Origin: an uncultured Collinsella sp.
GTDB taxonomy: Bacteria; Actinomycetota; Coriobacteriia; Coriobacteriales; Coriobacteriaceae
Assembly (NCBI GenBank): GCA_900553215.1
Contig: USCJ01000053.1
Coordinates: 1 to 8,012 of the forward strand
Direction: 5' to 3'
DNA length: 8,012 nucleotides
Below the pieces are notes generated by a model that saw only the letters and a list, made by a program, of their open reading frames with translations, ran no database searches and was not told the origin of the DNA. Shown here piece by piece: positions 1 through 5,051 of this stretch. The position numbers were made by a program, and so were the translations under genes. The stretch's first letter is position 1. Each line of letters opens with the position of its first letter.

Positions 1-1
1 C

Positions 2-223
2 CCGCGTGCCAGCCGCGATCGTCGCGATGACTGGCGCAACTACGACGATACCCGCGAGGAGCGTCGTGGCGGCTATCGTGGCGGGCGTGGCGGCAACCAG
101 ACCGGCTCCCGTGGCGGCCGTGCCGGCGGTCGCGATAACCGTGGCAGCTATGGCAACAGCCGTGGCGGCAAGCGCGGCGGCAGCTCCCGTCGCCCCGGTG
201 ACGGCGGCGGCAAGCGCAAGTAA
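2..223 (+). CDS. RGG-rich C-terminal tail, probably of a DEAD-box RNA helicase (5' truncated)
   Basis: Only the last 73 codons of this gene are in the window; they end at TAA 221-223. The visible protein has no folded domain. It is a basic low-complexity tail rich in Arg and Gly, with repeated RGG and GGR units, a few Tyr, Asn and Ser residues, and a Lys/Arg-rich end (GGGKRK). Such RGG tails follow the helicase core in many actinobacterial cold-shock DEAD-box helicases (DeaD/CsdA type), where they bind RNA and help unwind structured transcripts. The helicase identity is inferred from tail composition and terminal position, because none of the catalytic motifs lie in the window. Another RNA-binding protein with an RGG tail is possible. 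The reading frame is secure: it stays open from the window edge and a strong terminator follows 32 bases after the stop. Confidence 0.6.
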   Translation, partial: PRASRDRRDDWRNYDDTREERRGGYRGGRGGNQTGSRGGRAGGRDNRGSYGNSRGGKRGGSSRRPGDGGGKRK

Positions 224-255
224 GATGCGCATCGCGCGCTAGCGTGAGACAAGCT

Positions 256-293
256 AAGGGCCCGAGCAAACAACGCTCGGGCCCTTTTGTTTG
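256..293 (+). terminator. Intrinsic terminator of the RGG-tail gene
   Basis: A perfect 12-bp stem (256-267 with 275-286, AAGGGCCCGAGC and its complement) encloses a 7-base loop, AAACAAC. The 3' arm ends in TT and runs into TTGTTT. It begins 32 bases after the stop codon at 223, so it most likely ends the upstream transcript. Confidence 0.9.
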
Positions 294-396
294 CCGTGTC
301 CATCGCTAATTCAAACGTGATTTTCTCGGGAATGCATCTGGGGGATGCTGAGGACCTATTTTCCGCCATGCAGCAATGGGTCCTATGGGGTGCGCC

Positions 397-629
397 GTGC
401 ATTTTTTGGAGTATTCTGCAGTTCGAGTTGTCTGCATATGATTCGACGTCGCCAACGGTGGCCTTCGGATATCCCTAGCGAGCGTTCCGAGTCAGATTTC
501 GCCGTTTTCCGGAGCAGGGACGCGTTATTCTCGCCATGTCGGGACTTAAAATGATACGGCGCCCTACAGTTTTGCCCACCCGCGGCGGTGCTGGCGCGGT
601 CACGTTGCAGAATACTCCGTTTTTTGCAC
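397..629. repeat. Imperfect inverted repeat enclosing 185 noncoding bases, MITE-like or RNA-structure element
   Basis: Two 24-base arms face each other at 397-420 and 606-629. The inner 13 bases (TGCAGAATACTCC in the right arm) are perfectly complementary to the left arm. The outer five bases (GTGCA in the left arm, TGCAC in the right) also match. The six bases between are a T-tract on the + strand in both arms, so they do not pair. The result is 18 of 24 complementary positions. The interior has no gene. I see no clear target-site duplication outside the arms, which argues against a classic miniature transposon. If transcribed, the arms could pair into a stem with a U-rich internal loop. Mobility or function is unproven. 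Confidence 0.55.
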
Positions 630-731
630 GGGCCAGGATGGGGTACCTCAGGAGAACACGGCGGTATCCCGTAAATATATACAATCTGTACCGTAATTAA
701 TACAAAACGAAGAGGCAGACAGCGTAGGGTG

Positions 732-759
732 GGTGCATTGGGGTGTTTGGTGCACCAAA
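732..759. repeat. Partial REP-like repeat plus a 14-base palindrome upstream of the EFR1 gene
   Basis: Bases 732-743 (GGTGCATTGGGG) are identical to the start of the nested hairpin found downstream of the EFR1 gene (1617-1628). Immediately after lies TTTGGTGCACCAAA (746-759), a perfect 14-base palindrome that also resembles the inner TGCACCA/TGGTGCA hairpin of the downstream element. This looks like a decayed or half copy of the same repeat. The palindrome could alternatively be an operator for the gene at 842. Confidence 0.5.
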
Positions 760-841
760 ACGGGGATCCCACGTACCGTATACTCTGGCTGGATGTGAAA
801 ACGGCTTGACGCGTTGCCAGGCGTAGGGGGAGGGTGCCTCG

Positions 842-1603
842 ATGGACGTATTCGAAATTGTGTTTAGTCCGACGGGTGGAACGCGGAAGGTGTCTGGCCT
901 TGTGGCCGGGGCGCTGGACAAAAATACCGTTACCGTCGATCTGACCGATAGCGGGCTAGATTTCAGCGCTGTCTCGATGACTGAGGACGACGTGGCCGTA
1001 ATCTCTGTGCCGGCGTATGCCGGTAGAATCCCGGCTGTGGTGGCTGACCGGTTGGGCATGGTGCGCGGCAACGGGGCTCGGGCTGTTTTGGTTTGTGTAT
1101 ACGGAAACCGCGCGTTTGAGGACACGCTCGTAGAGCTGGAGGACGTTGCGAAGCGCGCCGGATTTAGGGTGGTTGCAGCGGTTTCTGCTATTGCTGAGCA
1201 TTCCGTTGCTCGTCAGTTTGCTGCTGGGCGACCGGATGCGCAGGATGCGGCGCAGCTCGCAGAGTTTGCGCAGCAAATTCAGCAAAAGCTGTTGACTGAG
1301 GATGCATCCGAGCCCTCTATTCCCGGCAATCGTCCTTATAAACAAGCCGGAGGTCACCGCATGGCACCCGAGGCAACAGAGGATTGCGTCTCCTGCGGTG
1401 CATGCGCCGCGGCGTGCCCCGTTTGTGCTATCGACAAGGGCGACCCCAAGCGAGCAGCTGGCGAGGCGTGCATCTCCTGCATGCGCTGCATTGCCGTATG
1501 TCCGCGAGGCGCTCGCAAGCTTGATCCCAACAAGCTATCCGCTGTTTCCCAGATGCTGAGCAAGGCTTGCGTCGTGCGGAAGGAATGCGAGCCCTTCATC
1601 TAG
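842..1603 (+). CDS. EFR1-family flavodoxin/ferredoxin fusion, two [4Fe-4S] clusters
   Basis: This 253-residue protein joins a flavodoxin-like fold to a bacterial-type 2[4Fe-4S] ferredoxin. The N-terminus holds the FMN phosphate-binding loop SPTGGTRK (residues 9-16). The motif PAYAGRIP (57-64) and the stretch around YGNRAFEDTL (87-96) are typical flavodoxin-side features of the family, and EHSVARQFAAGRPD (119-132) is an EFR1-like signature. The ferredoxin part has two CxxCxxCxxxC sets, Cys182/185/188/192 and Cys210/213/216/220, plus an extra Cys195. It is predicted to be a soluble cytoplasmic electron carrier that could pass electrons between flavin and Fe-S partners; the actual partner is unknown. 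ATG 842 is preceded by GGGGGAGGG (826-834) at 7 bases. The gene stands alone, between repeat-rich spacers. Confidence 0.88.
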   Translation: MDVFEIVFSPTGGTRKVSGLVAGALDKNTVTVDLTDSGLDFSAVSMTEDDVAVISVPAYAGRIPAVVADRLGMVRGNGARAVLVCVYGNRAFEDTLVELEDVAKRAGFRVVAAVSAIAEHSVARQFAAGRPDAQDAAQLAEFAQQIQQKLLTEDASEPSIPGNRPYKQAGGHRMAPEATEDCVSCGACAAACPVCAIDKGDPKRAAGEACISCMRCIAVCPRGARKLDPNKLSAVSQMLSKACVVRKECEPFI

Positions 1604-1616
1604 TGCATACGAAATT

Positions 1617-1679
1617 GGTGCATTGGGGACAGGTTAATCTGCACCAACCTGGTGCAAACAAACCTGTTCCCAACGCACC
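1617..1679. repeat. REP-like nested hairpin after the EFR1 gene
   Basis: Outer arms 1617-1635 (GGTGCATTGGGGACAGGTT) and 1661-1679 are complementary at 17 of 19 positions. Inside them an inner hairpin pairs TGCACCA (1640-1646) with TGGTGCA (1650-1656) over a 3-base loop. Four unpaired bases sit on each side between the two stems. It starts 13 bases after the stop codon of the EFR1 gene, so it may also stop or stabilise that transcript, although it has no T-tract. The design resembles the dispersed palindromes linked to REP-associated Y1 transposases. No such transposase gene lies in the window. Confidence 0.75.
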
Positions 1680-1686
1680 AGAGTGA

Positions 1687-1732
1687 GGAGTGCCCCTGGG
1701 TGCCGGCGGGAAAGGAACGCCCCTAAGTGCCG
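1687..1732. repeat. Two imperfect tandem 19-base repeats
   Basis: GGAGTGCCCCTGGGTGCCG (1687-1705) recurs as GGAACGCCCCTAAGTGCCG (1714-1732), matching at 15 of 19 positions with a period of 27 bases. It lies directly after the REP-like hairpin and before the promoter of the sugar operon. There is no coding signal. It is probably part of the same dispersed-repeat cluster. Confidence 0.5.
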
Positions 1733-1781
1733 CCTAAATACCGTTTATCGAAGAAAAAATACCGCTCACCGGTCATAATGA

Positions 1782-1809
1782 TTGTTCTGGCTTTGGGCTT
1801 GTCTACAAT
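1782..1809 (+). promoter_or_regulatory. Candidate promoter of the alpha-glucoside PTS operon
   Basis: A -10-like TACAAT (1804-1809) follows a weak -35-like TTGTTC (1782-1787) with a 16-base spacer. Transcription would begin near 1816, which places the RAT-like and terminator hairpins within the first 110 bases of the RNA, as expected for LicT-type control. The -35 match is poor, so this rests partly on position. Confidence 0.4.
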
Positions 1810-1830
1810 AACTCCCGTAAAAAGAAATGC

Positions 1831-1866
1831 GGAAGGTTACCGAGTCCCTCGGACGTGGGCCTAACC
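1831..1866 (+). promoter_or_regulatory. RAT-like ribonucleic antiterminator site for LicT
   Basis: The 5' half, GGAAGGTTACCG (1831-1842), matches the LicT/SacY-type RAT 5' strand as I recall it (GGATTGTTACTG) at 9 of 12 positions. Three stems can form: GG 1831-1832 with CC 1865-1866; AGG 1834-1836 with CCT 1860-1862; CCGAG 1840-1844 with CTCGG 1848-1852. The lower internal loop, A opposite AA, is the same as in the known site. The upper loop is TTA opposite seven bases (1853-1859), whereas the known site has one base there. An alternative fold pairs GGTTA 1835-1839 with TAACC 1862-1866. The 3' strand overlaps the terminator 5' arm, and the operon encodes a LicT protein, which supports the call. 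Confidence 0.65.
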
Positions 1867-1929
1867 AAAGTCTTTGAACGGATGTGTCTCTATGGACGCA
1901 TTCGCTTGATTTTGGTTGGGCTATATTTA
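1859..1929 (+). terminator. Leader attenuator hairpin, alternative to the RAT fold
   Basis: Bases 1859-1872 pair with 1908-1921 along 14 continuous positions, including two G-U pairs (GCCTAACCAAAGTC against GATTTTGGTTGGGC). Within the loop a second stem pairs 1879-1886 with 1897-1904 (8 bp, two wobbles), so the whole region can fold as one long hairpin. TATATTTAT follows, a weak T-rich stretch rather than a strong tract. The 5' arm uses the bases that close the RAT fold (1859-1866), so the two structures are mutually exclusive. The Shine-Dalgarno of the next gene (1931-1937) lies outside the hairpin, which suggests transcriptional rather than translational control. Confidence 0.6.
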
Positions 1930-1946
1930 TGAAGGGACATGCCACC

Positions 1947-2459
1947 ATGGGTTTCTTTTCTCGCCTGATGGGCGGTTCGGATGAGCAGAAGACTGCAACT
2001 TCCGAGTTCGAAATCCTCGCTCCTGTTTCCGGCGAGCTTGTTCATCTAGAAAATACCAATGACCCCGCTTTTAGCAGCCGTGCCGTGGGCGATGGCGTTG
2101 CCGTGGTTCCCCAAGAGGGAACGGTGTGCGCTCCTGTTTCCGGCACCGTCGCCGCGCTGTTTCCGACTGAGCACGCGCTGGGCATCATGTCCGACGACAG
2201 CTCTGCTCAGGTGATGCTGCATATCGGAATCGATACTGTTAAGCTTGAGGGCAAGGGCTTCCATGCGCTCGTTGCCCAGGGCGATCATGTCGACGCGGGC
2301 CAGCCCCTCGTCGAGGTCGATTTCGACGCGGTCCGCGCCGCCGGCTTCGATCCCACGGTCTTCGTTATCGTGTGCGAGCGCTCGGAGAACTCGACTCTTC
2401 GTGAGCATGCTTCCGGCCCTGTTGCTGTTAAAGAGCCTGTCGTCTGGCTTTCCGAGTAA
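1947..2459 (+). CDS. PTS sugar transporter subunit IIA, glucose (Crr) type
   Basis: This 170-residue cytoplasmic protein is a stand-alone EIIA of the glucose superfamily and close to the E. coli Crr length. It takes phosphate from phospho-HPr and hands it to the EIIB domain of the transporter. The phosphorylated histidine is His92 in VMLHIGIDTVKL; the second conserved histidine is His76 in PTEHALGI. These histidines are 16 residues apart rather than the 15 of E. coli Crr, so there is a one-residue insertion in the loop between. The beta-sheet motifs ILAPVSGE (23-30) and GTVCAPVSGTV (58-68) also fit. I chose ATG 1947 because GAAGGGA (1931-1937) precedes it at 9 bases and the fold starts just after. 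ATG 1929 and ATG 1884 are in frame but less likely, as 1884 would lie inside the leader hairpin. It is the first gene of the operon and its dedicated EIIA, because the EIICB encoded downstream has no IIA domain. Confidence 0.92.
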   Translation: MGFFSRLMGGSDEQKTATSEFEILAPVSGELVHLENTNDPAFSSRAVGDGVAVVPQEGTVCAPVSGTVAALFPTEHALGIMSDDSSAQVMLHIGIDTVKLEGKGFHALVAQGDHVDAGQPLVEVDFDAVRAAGFDPTVFVIVCERSENSTLREHASGPVAVKEPVVWLSE

Positions 2460-2477
2460 ATTCTTGTGGTGGGTACC

Positions 2478-3332
2478 GTGGTTATCAAGCGAGTTTTTAA
2501 CAACAACGTCGCAATGGTCACTTCGGACGATGGCTCCGAGCTCATCGTCATCGGTCGAGGCCCCTGCTTTGGCCGTCATGCCGGCGATGCCATCGACGAG
2601 GCGTCAGTCGAAAAGACCTACGCGTTGCAGGAGGGAACTTCTCAGGATTCGCGTACGATTGACCGCTTGGCTCATCTTTTGGAGTCCATCCCCACCGTCA
2701 ACCTCGTGATTTCCGAGGAAATCGTTCAGATGCTTCGTCGAGAGCTCAATGTCGACATCAACGATAAGATTCTCATTGCTCTCGCAGACCATATCAGCCT
2801 TGCCTTGGAGCGCGAGCGCAAGGGCGTTCCCTGCGAGAACCCGCTGCTGCTCGAGATCCAGCAGTTCTATCGCAAGGAGTATGCGCTTGCGGGCCGTGCG
2901 CTGCAGATTATCAAGGAGTATATGGGCATCCAGATGAGCGAAGAAGAGCAGGGTTTTATTACGCTGCATATCGTCAACGCCACTATGCCGCAGCGCTCTG
3001 ACCGTCTGATTGTTTCGGTCCAGCTTGTTCGCGACGTGCTCGCGATTGTTTCCGAGCACTATGCCACGACCCTTGACGTCACCTCGTTGCCGTACGAGCG
3101 TTTCGTTCGCCATCTGCAGTTTTTTGCGCAGCGAGCGCTCGATCCCGCGGCGGGGCAGGTCAATGGCGACGCGCTGTTCCGTATCGATGAAACGGCGTAT
3201 CCGAGGGCGTTCTCGTGTGCGGAGTCAATTGCCGACCACTTAGCGTCTACCTATAACGTTGTCGTTACCGATGCCGAGAAGAGTTATCTCGCATATCACA
3301 TTGTTAACCTGCTTGGAGAACCTGGTCTCTAG
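2478..3332 (+). CDS. licT: LicT/BglG-family transcription antiterminator
   Basis: This 284-residue regulator has the three-part layout of the family: an N-terminal CAT RNA-binding domain (residues 1 to about 55, with FNNNVAMV and VIGRGPCFGRHAGD), then PRD1 and PRD2. The regulatory histidines are present: His105 (ALADHI) and His164 (ITLHIV) in PRD1, His212 (VRHLQFF) and His274 (LAYHIV) in PRD2. Each is offset by exactly five from the B. subtilis LicT positions as I recall them (100, 159, 207, 269). By family knowledge, PTS phosphorylation of these sites controls dimerisation and RAT binding, which prevents leader termination. GTG 2478 gives MVIKRVFNNN, matching the family start. GTG 2466, seven bases after the previous stop, is in frame and would add four residues; neither start has a strong Shine-Dalgarno (GGTGGG 2468-2473). 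Its likely target is the leader at 1831-1921. Confidence 0.93.
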   Translation: MVIKRVFNNNVAMVTSDDGSELIVIGRGPCFGRHAGDAIDEASVEKTYALQEGTSQDSRTIDRLAHLLESIPTVNLVISEEIVQMLRRELNVDINDKILIALADHISLALERERKGVPCENPLLLEIQQFYRKEYALAGRALQIIKEYMGIQMSEEEQGFITLHIVNATMPQRSDRLIVSVQLVRDVLAIVSEHYATTLDVTSLPYERFVRHLQFFAQRALDPAAGQVNGDALFRIDETAYPRAFSCAESIADHLASTYNVVVTDAEKSYLAYHIVNLLGEPGL

Positions 3333-3339
3333 GCATAAC

Positions 3340-3392
3340 GTGCCCACACATCGATTGATATAAGGCAAGGCTCACGGTCTTGCCCAGGGCAC
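3340..3392 (+). promoter_or_regulatory. Nested intercistronic hairpin between licT and the transporter gene
   Basis: GTGCCC (3340-3345) pairs with GGGCAC (3387-3392), and inside this GGCAAG (3364-3369) pairs with CTTGCC (3379-3384) over a 9-base loop. It lies in the only sizeable gap within the operon (about 100 bases). The run after it (ATCTGTCTTAATTT) has scattered Ts but no clean tract. It may be an RNA processing or stability element, or a partial terminator that sets regulator and transporter levels apart. I see no RAT motif here. Confidence 0.4.
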
Positions 3393-3431
3393 ATCTGTCT
3401 TAATTTGCGGAAAAGGAAGGGGAGTACCGCT

Positions 3432-5048
3432 ATGACCGCAAAAAAGAAGTTCAATTTCAAAGCGCCGTTGGAGGTGTTCGCGAAGTCAATCGTTCAGCCG
3501 ATGATGTATCTCTCGGTTGCCGGCATTCTGCTCATCGTGGGCATTATTCTGACCAACAAGACCATCTGCGCCGTGATTCCTGTGCTGGGCTCCGGTCCGT
3601 TCCAGCTTGTGGGCGCCGTTGTCTATCAGTCGCTGATGTTTATCATCAACAACCTCTCGATTCTGTTCTGCGTGGGCATCGCCGGCGCCATGGCAAAGAA
3701 GAACAAGGGCCATGCTTCGCTGATCGCCCTGATGTCGTTCTTCCTGTTCCTGCAGGCCAATAACATCGTGCTCAACGCCACCGGCTCTCTTGCCGAAGCG
3801 AGCGGCATGCTCGGCCTTACCGGAACCGGCCAGGCCACCGTTATGGGCATCCAGGTGCTCGATACCGGCGTGTTTGGCGGCATCATCCTGGGCTGCATCA
3901 CCGGTGCTGTGTTCAACAAGTACTCGAACAAGCAGTTCCCCATTGCCCTTTCGATGTTCTCGGGCGTTCGCTTTCCGTTCCTGATCATGATCATCATTTC
4001 CTGGATTATGGGCGCTGGCTTCTGCATCGTTTGGCCTCCGGTTCAGGGTGCCATCTCCTCCGTTGCCGGCATCATTAAGGAGTCGGGCAACATCGGTCTG
4101 TTTATCTACGGCATGCTCAACAAGCTGCTCGTTCCCACCGGTCTGCACCACCTCATCTACACCCCGTTCCAGTTCTCCGATGTGGTTGGCACCCTGACGC
4201 TGGGTGATCAGGTTATCGCCGGCGCCTATCCCATCCGTGTTGCCGAGATGGCAATGACGGGCCAGCCCTTCTCCGATAGCACGTATTTCAACAGCTACAC
4301 CTTCAACAACCTGTGGCCCTACATCGGTATCGGTCTCGCCTTTATCTTCACCGCTTACAAGGGGAACAAGGATAAGACCAAGGCCGTTATCATCCCGCTG
4401 ATCATCACCGCCGTGCTCTCCTGTGTCACCGAGCCCATGGACTTCCTCTTTGTCTTTGCCGCTCCCGTGCTCTTTGTCGTTCACTCGGTTCTTTCCGGCA
4501 TCTTCCTGGTTCTGCTCAAGGTCCTCTCCGTGCCCGCTTCGACTGCAGGCGGTATCATCAACATCGTGGTTTCCAACCTGGTCCTCGGTGTCGACAAGAC
4601 CAACTGGCCGATGATGCTGGTGCTTGGAGTCGTCAACGCCGCTCTGTACTTCTTCCTCTTCACCTTCCTTATTAAGAAGCTCAACCTCCACACGCCTGGC
4701 CGCGAGGAGGAGTCCGAGCTCGCCGAGTCCGTTGCCGAGGGCGAGGCCGCCGCGTCTGTCGCGGTGAAGCAGGGCGCTGTTGCCGCAGCTCCCGCAGAGG
4801 GCGTCGATGCAGGTATTGCCGACCTGGTCGCAGGTCTTGGCGGCAAGGACAACATCGAGGAGCTCGAGAACTGCTTTACGCGTCTTCGCGTGAACGTTAA
4901 GAACCCGGACCTCATCGATGAGAACCTCATCAACCACGTGCCCAACAGCGGCATCAACCGCAACGGCAACAATATCCAGATCATCTTTGGCATGAAGGTC
5001 GCCGAGATGCGCGACAAGGTCGAAAACGCAATTGAGAAGGAGCAGTAA
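3432..5048 (+). CDS. PTS EIICB transporter for maltose/alpha-glucosides
   Basis: This 538-residue membrane protein imports an alpha-glucoside and phosphorylates it at C6. The EIIC domain (about residues 1-423) carries many hydrophobic helices and the family blocks LLVPTGLHHLIYTPFQF and CVTEPMDFLF; the latter contains Glu334 at the position of the sugar-binding G(I/V)TEP motif. A charged, Ala/Glu-rich linker (424-456) joins it to a C-terminal EIIB domain whose phospho-accepting Cys481 lies in ENCFTRLRV. The order IIC-IIB without IIA matches the GlvC/MalX/AglA group. ATG 3432 is preceded by GGAAGGGGAG (3415-3424) at 7 bases; an in-frame TTG at 3405 lies upstream of that Shine-Dalgarno and is not needed. 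Phosphate should come from the EIIA at 1947. Substrate class is inferred mainly from the GH4 partner; maltose, sucrose isomers or trehalose-like sugars cannot be told apart from sequence alone. Confidence 0.92.
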   Translation: MTAKKKFNFKAPLEVFAKSIVQPMMYLSVAGILLIVGIILTNKTICAVIPVLGSGPFQLVGAVVYQSLMFIINNLSILFCVGIAGAMAKKNKGHASLIALMSFFLFLQANNIVLNATGSLAEASGMLGLTGTGQATVMGIQVLDTGVFGGIILGCITGAVFNKYSNKQFPIALSMFSGVRFPFLIMIIISWIMGAGFCIVWPPVQGAISSVAGIIKESGNIGLFIYGMLNKLLVPTGLHHLIYTPFQFSDVVGTLTLGDQVIAGAYPIRVAEMAMTGQPFSDSTYFNSYTFNNLWPYIGIGLAFIFTAYKGNKDKTKAVIIPLIITAVLSCVTEPMDFLFVFAAPVLFVVHSVLSGIFLVLLKVLSVPASTAGGIINIVVSNLVLGVDKTNWPMMLVLGVVNAALYFFLFTFLIKKLNLHTPGREEESELAESVAEGEAAASVAVKQGAVAAAPAEGVDAGIADLVAGLGGKDNIEELENCFTRLRVNVKNPDLIDENLINHVPNSGINRNGNNIQIIFGMKVAEMRDKVENAIEKEQ

Positions 5049-5051
5049 ACA

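Larger units (their letters stand above)
294..841. other. Gene-free spacer of about 550 bases
   Basis: I find no convincing gene here. The short open frames on both strands lack a Shine-Dalgarno sequence and any recognisable protein pattern. The stretch holds the inverted-repeat element at 397-629, an AT-rich patch at about 670-710, a direct repeat GTACCGTA (688-695 and 773-780), and the partial repeat and palindrome at 732-759. A TATACT hexamer at 779-784 could be a -10 box for the gene at 842, but I see no good -35 partner at normal spacing, so I do not call a promoter. Confidence 0.6.

Noticed and set aside
6..242. An Ala/Val-rich + strand frame over the first 240 bases
   Set aside because: It is an out-of-frame reading of the RGG tail. 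The frame ending at 223 gives the expected Arg/Gly-rich product and sits just before the terminator.
397..629. Interpretation as an insertion sequence or intact MITE
   Set aside because: There is no transposase frame inside, the outer tract does not pair, and no target-site duplication is visible. I kept it only as an unexplained inverted repeat.
779..784. TATACT as a -10 box for the EFR1 gene
   Set aside because: No acceptable -35 hexamer lies 16-18 bases upstream, so evidence for a promoter is too thin.
383..1125. Minus-strand open frames (383-772, 697-1125) in and beside the gene-free spacer
   Set aside because: They have no Shine-Dalgarno sequence and no recognisable motif. One overlaps the inverted repeat and the other overlaps the 5' end of the EFR1 gene antisense.
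3333..3431. A second RAT site before the EIICB gene
   Set aside because: The gap contains no GGAnnGTTAC-type 5' strand, and its hairpins have plain stems without the paired asymmetric loops.
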